Assembly (NCBI GenBank): GCA_902728285.1
Contig: CACVBU010000363.1
Coordinates: forward strand, 186,001-250,000
Length of the DNA: 64,000 nucleotides
Source: Clytia hemisphaerica
Lineage: Eukaryota > Cnidaria > Hydrozoa > Leptothecata > Clytiidae
Reading direction: 5' to 3'
The position numbers and the translations under genes were made by a program. Within the stretch, counting starts at the first letter, position 1. Every line of letters begins with the position of its first letter. Shown piece after piece: positions 10,513 through 23,100 of the stretch. Below the pieces are notes generated by a model. The model had not been told where the DNA came from, ran no database searches, and saw only the letters and a program-made list of their open reading frames with translations.

Positions 10513-12950
10513 AAAGTCAAATCATACTGAATATAACTCTTATGTCTTTCCATTCATTTGAGATCGAAATTCTAAATCAGGACAGTCGATAACACCTCAT
10601 CATCATTTATCAACCACTCCAAAATACACTTTCCAAAAAAGGTATACACTCTCCAGACACCTCTGAAAGCTGACTAATAGTCTTTCGATTGCTTCAATTT
10701 TATACCAGTCAGAAGGAAAGCGGATATAACCCCTGATTTGATAATTGTTTTGTAGAGAATCGTTAAATTCTTTTTGTTTCCTGCGGGAAATTACTTCATC
10801 CCGATTAATAAAATCTGTGCCAAAAAACTTTCAATGGAACATGCCTCTACTCTTTTGAATATCACGTCATCAAACAATATATTTATTGTTAAATTCAACC
10901 AATGAAACAATGCCTTTTGTTAATTTTAACCAATAAAATTGAAGGAATATATAAACTCCAGAATCAGTTTTTTTCTAAAGATTTACGTCGTTTTTCGTTA
11001 ACGAAACTTTGGTTTAAAATGATGGGGTAATATTTCACTAATATCAAAAGGTCAACCTAAAGTAAACTCATTAACTGGATAGAGCCATTACAACGGCACC
11101 CATTACGAGAGTTCTTCGTAACAAAAATTACGAAATTATTTTTGTAATATTTCTATCACGCTATTATGGTTCAATTATGATTTCAAATTTAGTCCTAATT
11201 TAATTTCAAGGGGTCACAAAATTTAATTACGTAATTGATTGATCAAACGATTTTCAATACATTTTTTTGATTGGCTAACAGTATTGCTAATTTCCTAGCC
11301 TTTTCCTTATTTCTCATCCTGATAAATTCTAATCAAGATTTTTATTAATTAAATTAAATGAAAAATCTTGACCTTATTAATGATTGCAACTGAATCAGGA
11401 AGTTGGTTAGGATTTTTCTCCTAAGAGGGTATATATCTATGTAATTAAATTTTTTTGCGTGAAATAAAGCTCCTTTAAATGTGAAAATAACCTAAAATTA
11501 ATAGTTTCATTTATTTTCCTGGGTTTAAGCCTTTGGATATGATCAAAATTTATGGCAACTCAACATTTAGTAAATTTAGTAAATTTAGTAGGAAGAATTA
11601 GCGAATAAAAGTTTTCCTGTTTCTTACAAAAAATAAGAGTGCATTAAATACGGAAAAATTTGAACATCCGTTTTATGATGGACAATAAAAACCATTGCAA
11701 CATGTTTTCCTCGTTAACAAGAAATATATATCTAGTGAAATTTTATGCGTGTGAAGTAATTATGTGGCTGTGGGTTACACATAACGGAATGCCGGAACGG
11801 CGCGTGGAGTAGAAATCCGACATGACGTCAATTTTTTGTCGTCGTTGTTGGAAAATCCAACGCGTCGTTAGGGTTGAGGGCGTAGACGTGTTATACCTCA
11901 ATTGTGTAAACGATTTCGTTCCAAGATTTTTTTGATAATTATTTTATTGTCACAATGGAAAAAGGATTAATTATAATTTCCTTTTATTTATTACATTAAA
12001 CACTTTCTTGGCAGATACATAGGATGTAGGTACATATAATATGACTTTGACTGACTAGTTAGCAATGAGTCATTTGGAAGAACTCTTTCCAACTTTTTAA
12101 AACTTTCAAAAACTGATGTTAATCCTATATTTGTAAAATTCTAAACTTGAATGAGTTTCAGCCAGTATTGCACTGGAATCTGCCAATTGGACCAACCGCT
12201 TTTATCTTTTTCGTAAATAGAAACAATAGAACCCAGTCATTTTCGTTTTCGTTTTTAAGTAAAAGGCAACGTTTTTGATTATTTTTGCTGAATAAGCAAA
12301 TTACTACAATCACCAGATCCCTTTGGAGCAGAACATGGTGAGAGCAGAATGAATGATTTATTAAGTGCCGAAACAAGGCCGTTTACCAATTTGAATCGCA
12401 GGATCTGTGACTTTATCATCAAAGTAAACCAATATTAAACATACATAATTGCAACGTCACCACAATGGCAAATGAAAAGTTGATTACATATTTGACGCAC
12501 AACAACAATTGTGACTGCGATAGAAAATTCTCTGCTCAATCTTATCCTCGCGACCAATTTTACACTTCTATAAAAGTGTCAAATTATGTAAAATCCATTT
12601 GAAAATATTATCAAAAAATATCAACGTCAACACACCATCAAAATAAATCTTTGATTTAAGTCATAGAAGAAAGCGACACCTTAATTGATTGCAAAAGAGA
12701 TTTATTGGCATCTTTTTAATTGGAGCTTGATGGGGGGATTTTGATGAATGCTTTTTTTTCAGTGACACAGCTTGAGCTAAGATCAACCGCAGTCAAATGA
12801 TACCTTTTTTTAAAAAGAGGAAATTGTCGATAATATCTTCCAGTGAGTGATTATGTCTGAAAATTGACCTTTTGGTATAAAATGCGATATAAAATGAGCA
12901 AAGTCCGAGAAGCTAGATGCACCAAATCACAACATCAGCTTTTCACTAGG
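10513..12950. other. Gene-free stretch
   Basis: AT-rich with occasional homopolymers. No supported gene; the short frames here (for example 12158-12376 on -) have no recognisable motif. Confidence 0.5.
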
Positions 12951-12958
12951 CTACATCA

Positions 12959-13182
12959 CAGATTTTTAAAGCCCGAAGAGCTAGATATTGTGCTTTAAGC
13001 TCTTCCAAGCAAAAAATAAAGTGAATATCGGAAAAAATATTACTGCTATTGTTTTCGAAAGCCCGCGAAGCTTCTGTTTGGTCAAGCGCTGAAATTCTAT
13101 TGACCTAGGTATGATTTCCTACCTAATACGACACACTTTTCAGCAAAAGTACGACATCTAGCCCGTCGGGCTTTATAAATCT
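12959..13182. mobile_element. 224-bp MITE with 8-bp target duplication
   Basis: Inverted ends CAGATTTTTAAAGCCCGAAG and GGGCTTTATAAATCT (about 27 bp, with mismatches) enclose a non-coding core. CTACATCA occurs at 12951-12958 and again at 13183-13190. The 8-bp duplication and CAG start fit a non-autonomous hAT-like element, though the duplication does not match the hAT consensus fully. Confidence 0.65.
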
Positions 13183-13190
13183 CTACATCA

Positions 13191-14390
13191 TATCTTCTCG
13201 TTCAGGACTTAAAACTACTTACCTTCGGTAAAAGTAAGTAAGTTTGTAGTCTGAATCGCAGACCTCTATAGATATAGTTCCTATAAGAAACCTTTTTCGC
13301 TAGAAGATGAGCAGAAGCCTAGTAAGTTTGCTACCGCTGTCGAGGGCGAACCGTGGGCTTCCTTTTCTCGATCACAAATACTGTATGCAGCAAAGGAGAG
13401 CATAGGAAATTACAGAGAAAATGTCAAACGCGAGAACAGTTAAACAATTCTTGGAAAAAGAACTCCACCCTACCGCAACGAAAGTGAAACTTTTTGATGG
13501 GAAACTTATTGAGAATATAGAATTTTCAATAGCTGAAATTTTTTGGCATCAAAAATAACTTTCGGGAGCCACAAGATGACAGGTGTGACCAAAATGTTTT
13601 ACCATAAATTGGGAGAGAAAAAAATGTCAAAAATGATGAACAGAGAAAGTGTAAATCAAAATTCAGTTGCCAAAAAAATGTTTCGCTGCTGCAAAATGTT
13701 TATGCAACTTTGCATGTTTCATAAATAAATATTAAACATGCAAAAGAGAGATTAGATGAGAAAACATTTTCCAGTAAATTCATAATATCTAACGAAATTA
13801 CACACGAGGAAATGTTGCAAGGAAACTGGTAAAGAGTGTGTTAAGATTATTCTACGGACGCATGCGCATGAGTCATCCTTGGAAAAGATACGAAGAAGAG
13901 AGAAGAGTAAGTTTGTAGAGCACGGCGAAGTAACTCGATCATGATACAAAGCTACAAAGCAGGCTTTTGTCAACAAAAGGGTTTCGTGACGGTACTGGCT
14001 CAAACAACACCAGAAAAAGTATGAAACAATTATAAAAGATTTTCAAAGTAGATTATACTAGACGGTTCCCGTCGTCGCAAACGCCGGTTTAGCTTGCGCA
14101 TCAAAAGCCCTTGGGATGATAAAGATAGTATTGCTGATGCTCTCTAACTTTATTTCTAAGGGGAATTCGAATTAGTTTTCATCAACCACAGGAGTATGTC
14201 AAATGTATCATCAGTGCATAAGAATGGAAAATAAAATAATGCTGTATGAACGAATTTAAGGGCAAAATGACGGGCTTTAAAAGACCAAATAATAAATACT
14301 TTGATTTCAAAACAATCATGGACATATCCAAACTTACGGGACAACATTTCATATCCACTTCTCGCGCGGAAGACCTTTTTTATGTTTTGA
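13191..14390. other. Gene-free stretch
   Basis: No supported gene. Frames of 61-87 codons at 13543-13728, 13752-14003 and 14156-14419 show no family features. Confidence 0.45.
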
Positions 14391-14410
14391 GACGTCATTT
14401 GGGCCCTAAA

Positions 14411-14914
14411 TGACGTCATCGAAAGGTCAATAAATTGTTTACTTTACTGAAATCAATTTGTCATTTATGCGAAAGATTCTCTCGATGATTTCCGATCCAA
14501 TGAGGGGTCAACCATTGCTTAATTCTTTCTCAAACTTGAGATATTGAATTTTTCAGGTTTTAATGACGTCATCGGACCCAAAATGCCTCAATTTGAATAC
14601 ATTTATTTTCGAAAATCTCTATATACCCACTGTTACCCCTACTATCTTATTCCCCATAGAATTTCAGATCCAATGAGGGGTCAACCATCTCCTAACTCCT
14701 TTCCAATCTCGAGATATCGCATTTTCCTGTTTTGATGACGTCATCAAGTGAAAACGCCTAAAAATTCAGCCAAATTTCAAAGTCACACTCAAGCCTCATA
14801 GCCCCAACTTATTCCCCATAGAATTCTCGATCCAATGAGAAGTCAACGACCTCTCAACTCATTCTCAAAATCGAGATATGGCACTTTGAAGTTTTTCCAA
14901 AATCTGTGACGTCA
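14411..14914. repeat. Degenerate ~171-bp tandem array with TGACGTCA at each unit start
   Basis: TGACGTCA occurs at 14411, 14564, 14736 and 14907 (spacings 153, 172 and 171), with a further GACGTCA at 14391. Each unit also has GATCCAATGAGGGGTCAACC or a close variant (14494, 14667, 14829) and a 'cgagatat' or 'tgagatat' word. The array stops about 190 bp before the foldback element at 15107. Confidence 0.8.
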
Positions 14915-15129
14915 TTTGGTCCCTTTACCCCTAATTTTGTCAACGGTCAATTCGCGAATTTTGGAATTTTTGCGTTCAACAGGTACATTGTGCCCCAAGG
15001 GTCCCCAAAAAACCAAAAAACGTCAATTATTTCCACGGGAATGTGGGTTTTAAAATTTGCAAAAGATTTACACTGCAACGACTTCTCCCCCAAAACGCTA
15101 CAACAGATGGGTAATACTAAAATACGCAA

Positions 15130-16173
15130 TCAGCCACAACCAGCCACAATCAGCCACAACCAGCCACAACCACCCAGAAAAAGGTACAATCAGCCACAAC
15201 CAGCCACAAGCACCCAGAAAAAGGTACAACCAGCCACAACCAGCCACAACCACCCAGAAAAAGGTACAACCACCCAGGAAAAAGGTACAAACAGCAACAA
15301 CCACCCAGAAAAAGATACAACCACCCAGGAAAAAAGGTACAACCACCCAGGAAAAAAAGTACAACCACCCACAACCAGCCACAACCACCCAGAAAAAGGT
15401 ACAACCACCCAGGAAAAAGGTACAACCAGCCACAACCACCCAGAAAAAGATACAACCACCCACGAAAAAAGGTACAACCACCCACAACCAGCCACAACCA
15501 CCCAGAAAAAGGTACAACCGGCCAGAAAAAAGGTACAACCACCCACAACCAGCCACAACCAGCCAGAAAAAGGTACAACCAGCCAGAAAAAAGGTACAAC
15601 CACCCACAACCAGCCACAACCACCCAGAAAAAGGTACAACCAGCCCAGAAAAAGGAACAACCAAGCCAGAAAAAGGTACACCCACCCGAAAAAAAACCAC
15701 CCACAACCACCCAGAAAAAGGTACAACCAGCCAGAAAAATAGTACAACCACCCAGGAAGAAAGGTACAACCAGCCACAACCAGCCAGAAAAAGGTACAAC
15801 CAGCCAGAAAAAAGGTACAACCACCCACAACCAGCCACAACCACCCAGAAAAAGGTACAACCAGCCAGGAAAAAGGAAAAACCACCCAGAAAAAGGTACA
15901 ACCAGCCAGAATAAAGGTACAACCACCCAGGAAAAAGGAAAAACCACCCACAACCACCCAGAAAAAGGTACAACCAGCCAGAAAAATAGTACAACCACCC
16001 AGGAAGAAAGGTACAACCAGCCACAACCACCCAGAAAAAGGTACAACCACCCAGAAAAAAGGTACAACCACCCACAACCACCCACAACCAGCCAGAAAAA
16101 GGTACAACCAGCCAGAAAAAAGGTACAACCACCCACAACCAGTCAGGAAAAAAGGTACAACCAGCCACAACCC
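15130..16173. repeat. Minisatellite, left arm of the foldback element
   Basis: Irregular mixture of 10-bp blocks CAACCAGCCA / CAACCACCCA and GAAAAAGGTA, giving 20-21-bp and 10-bp units. It lacks stop codons in several frames on both strands, so it makes long but spurious frames (up to 356 codons) of low complexity. Confidence 0.95.
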
Positions 16174-16224
16174 AAATTTAAAGACTTATACTGCAACATT
16201 TTTCAAATCAACTCTTTTCCTTGA

Positions 16225-16574
16225 TACTTTAATCGTAAAAATTTTAGCGAGACTAATTTTAGCGTTTTAGCGTATTTTCGCTAAAATAAATCTCGCTAAA
16301 ACACGCCGAATCGACAGATCGCTAAAATTTATCCGTGCGAAATTTCTGGTTATATTGCCTTGATACATTTTCATCAATAGGAAGGGTTTCAGTGGAAAGA
16401 AATGCTAGAAAACGAATTCAGTCAATAATGTAATACAAGTAATCGCTAATATTTATCCACGCGAAATTTTTTGAAATCATCATTCGCTAAAATAAATCCA
16501 AAAAAAATCAAGATTTTCCTGACTCGCTAATATACGCTAAAATTAGTCTCGCTAAAATTTATACGATTAAAGTA
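16225..16574. mobile_element. 350-bp MITE nested in the foldback element
   Basis: Terminal inverted repeats of about 40 bp: TACTTTAATCGTAAAAATTT at the left, mirrored by AAATTTATACGATTAAAGTA at the right. Each continues with GCGAGACTAATTTTAGCG or its complement. The interior repeats CGCTAAAAT. Ends read TA, suggesting a TA target. Confidence 0.85.
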
Positions 16575-17390
16575 TTTGATTTCAAAGGTTGAGAAAGTTC
16601 CATATTCAGCCCTCACAGATTTCATCTCAAATTTCTTTACTGTTTTGTTAAGACACCAGGCATATGACTGGCTCATTCTAAATAATTTGTACATACCCCT
16701 TTGCCCTAAAGGTTGGTGCATGTTAGTAGACTTGGGTGTTGATTGTGAGAAGTTGTTGGTTTTGTTTGACTTTGTTTCTGGTCAACTCCAGACTAGAAAG
16801 CTCGTCCAAGAGACTTCCCTCCTGCTGAAGTTGACCTTCTGTCTTTCCTTATTAATGGTGGACGTAAGTCTCTCTCTCTTTAGGTTTTGTTGTCCTGCAT
16901 GTTTTGTTACAACCCCCTATCCCCCTAAAATTTTTTGTCCTTTTGCTTTCTTCTGTTAACCTATTGTTTTTTGTTAAGCCTTTATTTAACAATCAAGGTT
17001 ATGTCAAAGTTAATTCAAGTTATCAATTTCATCATTTTTTAAATTCGAAAAAGAAGGTGAAAAATGAACATGAAAAAATTTAAGATTTTTCCTACTTGAT
17101 CAAAGACTGTACCTTCTGAAACTTTGAACCTCGCTGATTTCAAATATGTTTTCAGATTGTTTATACCTCTCTGGGATCAGAAGCCATTTTTTGAAGAACC
17201 CAGAAGCCATTTTTGCTCAATGAAGGATATGAAAAACCTGAAGAAAAAAAAACACTTTTGAACGAGCTCAGTTCTTCTCAACGAGGTATTACTTGTAGTT
17301 GTATTTTTCCCTTCAAGAAAAATGTATTGAAGTTTGCAAACTGTCAATTTTTCGAAAAAGACTTTAGTTCAAATATTAAGGGAAGTAATT

Positions 17391-17523
17391 TTTCCTGGGT
17401 GGTTTTACTTTTTTCTGGCTGGTTGTACCTTTTTTCCTGGGTGGTTGTACCTTTTTTTCTGGCTGGTTGGTTGTACTTTCTTTCTGGGTGATTGTGGCTG
17501 GTTGTGGCTGATTGTGGCTGGTT
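17391..17523. repeat. Minisatellite, right arm of the foldback element (inverted)
   Basis: TTTCTGGCTGGTTGTACC and CCTGGGTGGTTGTACC units, the reverse complement of the array at 15130-16173 but only about six units long. Confidence 0.9.
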
Positions 17524-17549
17524 GCGTATTTTAGTATTACCCATAACAG

Positions 17550-18151
17550 ATTACCTATATCCGTATACTCTTACGGCTATGCAAAGCCCGTGACAGATGG
17601 AGATGTATCTTAATGCTGGGCTAGCGTTACAGAAATTTTTCATAAACTCAATTAGTATAGTAACAGCCAATTCGATTGACTTCAAAATATGCCATTTTTG
17701 CCCTGATTGCCAATTACTTTGCATTCAATTGACAAAAATTTGGCAAATGTGGCAAAATTTCAGTGCCATAAATGCCAAATAAAAAAGATGTGGTGAATCT
17801 GGCATTCTTGGCATTTTTGGAACTTACCTCCGTACGTCTGCATACAAAACACTGTTCCCACGAGACCAATCGAATTGGCTGTAAGATTAGAATTTCAATA
17901 TTAAAATCCTTCCGTAAAAAGTTGTTAAATTTTCCATCTTTTTCTACAATGCCAGCTTCGTTGCTCTTTCTTTTGGCCAAAATTTTCCCACTTAATCTTT
18001 TATATTTCAGTGTTGAAACGTCTCTCAATTGGGGACAACGTCGACGGAAGACGAAAGCATATTTTCTTCGGGATACGTCTCTCAACGGGAACGTATCCCG
18101 ATAAAGGATCTTCTTGAGATAGGTTTGGTTGAGTTTCATGTAAGAAAAAAC
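17550..18151. other. Gene-free stretch with a TGCCA/TGGCA-rich patch and a small hairpin
   Basis: Positions 17690-17822 carry about ten TGCC/GGCA words in both orientations. A hairpin CGGGATACGT...ACGTATCCCG lies at 18069-18101. No supported gene. Confidence 0.4.
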
Positions 18152-18824
18152 CATGAACATATAAACGACTGGACATCCATCTCCTTTGTATTTTTGAAGA
18201 TAACACTGCTAGCTTCGTTGCCGTCTCGTTAAAATCATCAAATGAAACAATAAATTCTGATGGTATACCTCTTGGGAATACCTTGCTAACAACGTCAAAA
18301 TTTCGACAAAAGTCTTTGTTGTTCTATTTTTCTCAAGTCTTTTATCTATATCATAACAAAGATAACAGAGGCAAAATCATCGTCAGCTTGTCAAAACTCC
18401 GACTAATATTTCCAAATTTTGACTTAAAAGTGTCTAATAATTTTAGAGAGTGTCACATTCTAATTTCGATATTCTTATGACATAGGCACTCAACTTTGGC
18501 AAGCTATTTTTTTCAAGTCATGAAAAAAATTATTGGAGTGACAAAAGGGATTCAAAAGTATACACGCAGTTGAAATTCTGCATTTCAGAGTTGAAAATGT
18601 TGATAAAATATATTGCAAACTCGTGAAAAAATTTGAAAATAATCTTTTTGTGCATTAGGAGTAATGTTCAAGCTCTATCAATCATTTTACCTAAACAATT
18701 CAAAGAATAAAATTACGACGGAATATTGTCGGGTTTTTTATAGCAATTTTGAAATACAGGCGGCAACGAAGCTCGCTTCAAAGAGACAATAAAAGATAGA
18801 TGTCCTGTCGTTTATATGTTCATG
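18152..18824. repeat. Inverted repeat pair, about 70-75-bp arms
   Basis: CATGAACATATAAACGACTG at 18152 ending in 'gcttcgttgccgtct' (to 18227) is mirrored by 'ggcggcaacgaagc' at 18759 through TGTCGTTTATATGTTCATG (18824). The 530-bp interior has no coding signal. It is probably a diverged foldback or MITE. Confidence 0.6.
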
Positions 18825-19627
18825 AAAAAACTAAGCGTACATTGCTTTAAGACTCATTTTGATATGGTTTGCAACTATTTAAGATTTTCAATTTGAATGC
18901 AGCAAAATGTAGTTTGTCACTGGCGGACATAAAAGTCGAAATCTCAATCGAACAATATCAAATTCATTCGATTATGTTTTTTTTATACGACAGAGGATGA
19001 AACTTAAAGTAGTGTTCTATTTGGAAATTCGAAATAAATTTATAAGGCTTGTTATATCATAGTTGAAGTAATGAAAATTATTGTTTCAATACTGGCAGTT
19101 TCATGTTTTTTACAAACAATCCTCAGTTGAAAATAAATTTTTTTAAAACTAGAGTTCCGTTACTCTTACAAAAAATAACATTGCAGGGTCTTCGTCAAAA
19201 ATTGACGTCATAAGGCTTGTTATAAAGATGATGTGAAACAGGGATATTTGTTGAAAACCGAAATTTTTTCTCAAGGGATACATTCATTAAACTCTGTCCT
19301 AGCTCGAATTTTCTATCCAAATAGTCACAAACCATCGAATAAGAAAGTAGGTTTGTTCTCTATCCCTGAATACATTAGACTAGAGTCTTCTTTTGGCTGA
19401 ACTTTGCTTTTTGATAATTTTTTATGACGCCGAGTCCAGTGAAGTAGACTAGGAGCGTTTGGCAAGATCACCATTTTGAGAGAAAATGTTAAAAATCTAA
19501 ATAAAAAAAGCCACTTGAAGTTGCCGAAAATGCAAATTCCGTCTTTAACAATCTTCATTTTAGAGTTAATATATAAGTAGCTTCGTCATTCGCTCATCTA
19601 AATTCTATGCAAGATAAAGTGGGAGAA
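18825..19627. other. Gene-free stretch with a diverged direct repeat
   Basis: 19385-19490 (gtcttcttttggctgaac ... gccgagtccagtgaagtagac ... gatcaccatttt) is repeated in diverged form at 20070-20160 (gactgaactgtgc ... gcgctgagtccattgatgtagac ... tatcaccacctt). No gene seen. Confidence 0.4.
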
Positions 19628-19827
19628 TACACCTTTTCGACCGTAGCCGCCAATTGCTGCGCAAACATTTTTTATCCGTTTTCCCACCCTAAAATCGTCC
19701 CAATCTTTTTTTCGCGCCTAAAGACAATAGAAAAAAGTGTAAAAATGGATTGGATCGAGTTTAGAGTGGTAAATCAAATAATAAAGTAGCACGCACCTGA
19801 CCGCGCGACTACTGTCGAAAAGGTGTA
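19628..19827. mobile_element. 200-bp MITE, TACACCTTTTCGAC family
   Basis: The ends TACACCTTTTCGACCGTAG and CTACTGTCGAAAAGGTGTA are inverted repeats. The interior matches 36579-36778 closely and 10352-10512 in part. TA at each end suggests a TA target. Confidence 0.85.
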
Positions 19828-19954
19828 TACAAGAAATAATCTACAAGTAACGGATGCGTTTTGAAGCGTGCCAAAAAATGATATCCGATACTTCCAGTGA
19901 CGTGTAACACCAAGTGAGATGCGTAATGGGCTATAAATTGAACTTAAGATACAA

Positions 19955-20165
19955 CCTCCCCCGTGTATCACATCACTTTATTAACGTACTGATGGACGCG
20001 AGAGAATACTATCTAGCACTATCAGTGAGCATTAAAAAGCCAATAATACGCAGGGAACGAAGAAGACTAGAATCAACTTATGACTGAACTGTGCTTTCTG
20101 ATGAATATGACGGCGCTGAGTCCATTGATGTAGACTAAAGGATATCACCACCTTGAATTTTTTCA
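19955..20165. repeat. Diverged repeat of the CCTCGTCCCCGTGTATT family
   Basis: 'acctcccccgtgtat', 'actatcagtgagcattaaaaagccaataata' and 'cgcagggaacga' match 55057-55175 and parts of 60538-60775. The right half is the second copy of the repeat at 19385-19490. Confidence 0.45.
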
Positions 20166-23100
20166 CTTTCGTTTTTAAAAATTATAAGAAAACAACAAAT
20201 CGATAAAGTATATTCTAAAACCCCATCAAAGTTTTTGAAACTATAATAAAAGCATATATTGAATGCTCACATTTATTATATTGTTTCTCATTAATGTAAC
20301 ACACTCTACCTAAAAAGTATCGAGCACTCTGCAGAGAATCAGATGTGAGTACCTCAAAAATTTGAAAAATGGTCTATTGGTCCTTGTTTTCTGTTTGTTT
20401 TTTCGCCAAAAAGGGACTGGATCTAGTGGCATGTATTTGTACTACCTCAAAAAAAAAATGGTGTCTGCCAAATACGCTGGGTCACTTATCAGCGCCATTC
20501 AGTCTATCAAAAAGCTTTAAGTGGACCCCGGGCTACGAACAAGGTAGCTAAAGATATGTCTTTTCGAAGAAAGTTAAGTTCGATTAAAAAAAAAATAAAC
20601 CAAAAATTCTTATTTTGTCAGCTGAAATGTGTTTCGTACATTTTCTTCCGCGAACCATCATTACAGCAGCATATTATTTTTCTTTTAAGTATTTAGCCTT
20701 GTTTTGGGTAATAAAACACAATAAGGAATCATAAGATCCATGACTACCCATAAACACAGGACAGTAAAAATTGACGAATTTATCTGATGAAAATTAACAC
20801 TTTATAACCAGGGAACGAAGATTTTTCCAATCATTATTTTTGATGGGAAGATTTCAGGATACGTGTCAGGGTAATTACGTGGGGCAATTCATTATGTTTT
20901 AAATATGAATGATATTTATTCAGATAAATGACCATTTTAAAGGAAATGATTATGCGTAAAATTTTCTTTAAGGCTGAACTAAGCACTTAATTTTATTAAT
21001 GGGCGTTACCCAGAGATGTTAAAGTCCATTTGCTTTAAGTATCCACTAACACCCTTGCGTCGAAGGTTATAGCCTCTAGAAGGTAGGTCGTTGGAGTCGG
21101 TACTTACAAGTAAGGTTGGTAAGGTTGAAAAAGTATCACTGGGCAAAATAAGAGATTTCCAATCCTGGAATTATCTTGAAAATATAATATTAGAGTCAAA
21201 AACCTTTAAAACTATGCTATATTCAATTGGATGGCATTTTATGGTATTTAGAAGATGCAAAAATGGGAAATTTCCTTCGTTTGCCAAACTGGAGACAAAT
21301 TTCCAAAAAAACTTAAGATATTAATAAGATATTACTTTTCATTATTGACTTTTCTTCGTCAAGAGCAATTCAAAATGTGCGGACTGTCAATTTTTGGAAC
21401 CGACTTTAGTTGAAAAAAATGAAAATTGGGATTCTTCAATCTTCGATCTCAATTAAATAGAGATGGTAAATTAACTAGAGATGGTAGAACTTTTGAAAAG
21501 AAAAAGATTTATCGGGTTTGTAAAAAAGTATTTTTTTAGTAAGTTTTTGATATTGTCGGATTTGAGATGAGAATTTCTTGAGGCTTCCTTTTACATTGAT
21601 TGATGAGATCGGTTCAGTGAATCAAAAGACTTTCCCGAGATAAAAAATATATATTAAAAACAGTGAACAAATTTTTGAATGTGCAATTTTAACAATTTTA
21701 TTAAGGGTAATGAAATAGTATTTCTGAACTTTTTAGGGGGCAAATATTGGTTCTCTAATACCATTTACATTAAAAAATAATCAAAACAAAGACGCAAAAA
21801 AAGAATCAGGGTGTCAGTATTGATATAGTGGCATGTTCGGAGTTTGATTTAAAATTTGTTGCTTCTTTGAGTTTTTTGATATTTATGAAAATCATCATCT
21901 CTTTATTAGCATTTAGTTGCACTGGAAACCTAAAAATATTTTAACTATTTTACAGTTACCCAATAAATAAAAATTCATATTCGTGCGTGCAATTTCACTG
22001 TTTTAAAAATCGAAAAGAAGATTGAACTTTGAAATTTTGAGTACTAGGACAACGAAACTTTTAATTTCTAACATTCTTTACAAACAGAAAGTTAAATATA
22101 AGAAATTTTCGTCCTTTAGCTCACTTTATCTGCACCTGTTGTATCTTCTACGCACTATGTCACTTAAAAAATTTAAGTTTCTCGCAGCTCGCAGCAGGTC
22201 CTTTTCGTTTATTTAACTTATAGATCAACAATACCCTGAAGAACTGGAAAAAAGTGGAGATAGACTTGACCTTCATTTTTCCATCCAAAATAATCTTTCC
22301 AATGAAGAATTATCGAAGTGCGGACTATATTTTTAAAAGCAGAAATAACATTACTAAGATTTATTTTTTATTGCAGAATTCTTCTGAGACCCGCCTGGAA
22401 GTGTTCGTCTATGGTTTGGCCTTTCAATATTTTTACTTTAGAGACTTCAGATATTTCACTAATAACTTTAAATTTTTCTCCATCCAGCTGTATTCTTTTG
22501 AAACCCTAAAAAACTCAGAAGAACTGACCTTCGAAAAACAACTGCCTAACTTATAAAGTTTGGATTTCAAATATATATTGGAAGAGATTAGTAACCTCCA
22601 AGCTTTCTTTCCAGCGTTTGTTGGTTGCACATTTGATTCACCGATAACAAATCTCAAAAAAAACTAAAATGAAACTCACACTATTCTTGCGAAGGTCACA
22701 TGAAAAATCCAAAATGGTACCAAATTATATCTTCATTAAAGAGAGAGGACAATTTGATCAAAAAACCTTTATTTTTTCCACATCATTGGCACAGACTTAA
22801 ATCACATTATAAACCCACAATTAATGATCAAAATTCATCAAAAGAAGATCATTTAAAATTCGTGCCCAGGTCTCAACGTGGTATGGTATCCAACCAAAAA
22901 AAGCAAGAAAATATAACTATGATATTATTCTGTAATAATACATCAAATAATAATCCTACATGATTTTCTTCCATAATCTGATTGGTGGAAAAACACACAA
23001 ATTCTGATTGGTTCAAGCAAAATAATGATTACGTCATTTCAAAATGGACAACCGGGGATTGAGAAAACTCAAAAGCCTGGGTAAAAAGGAGGCCATTAAG

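Larger units (their letters stand above)
15107..17544. mobile_element. Foldback-type element with minisatellite-bearing inverted ends
   Basis: The left end ATGGGTAATACTAAAATACG (15107) is mirrored by CGTATTTTAGTATTACCCAT ending at 17544. Just inside each end the same minisatellite words (CAACCAGCCA, GAAAAAGGTA) run inward, about 1.04 kb on the left and 130 bp, inverted, on the right. AACAG flanks both ends (15102-15106 and 17545-17549), consistent with a 5-bp target duplication. The interior (16174-17390) has no recognisable transposase and holds another MITE at 16225-16574. Long tandem-repeat terminal inverted repeats define foldback elements. The family itself is not recognised. Confidence 0.75.

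Noticed and set aside
14906-16170. Long open frames (up to 356 codons) on both strands
   Set aside because: They are the stop-free low-complexity minisatellite read in several frames at once; no codon structure or domain.
16576-16959. 127-codon frame inside the foldback element
   Set aside because: Hydrophobic low-information sequence with no transposase motif.
22254-22963. Frames of 100 and 87 codons
   Set aside because: AT-rich composition (F, Y, K, N) and no motif; expected by chance in this base composition.
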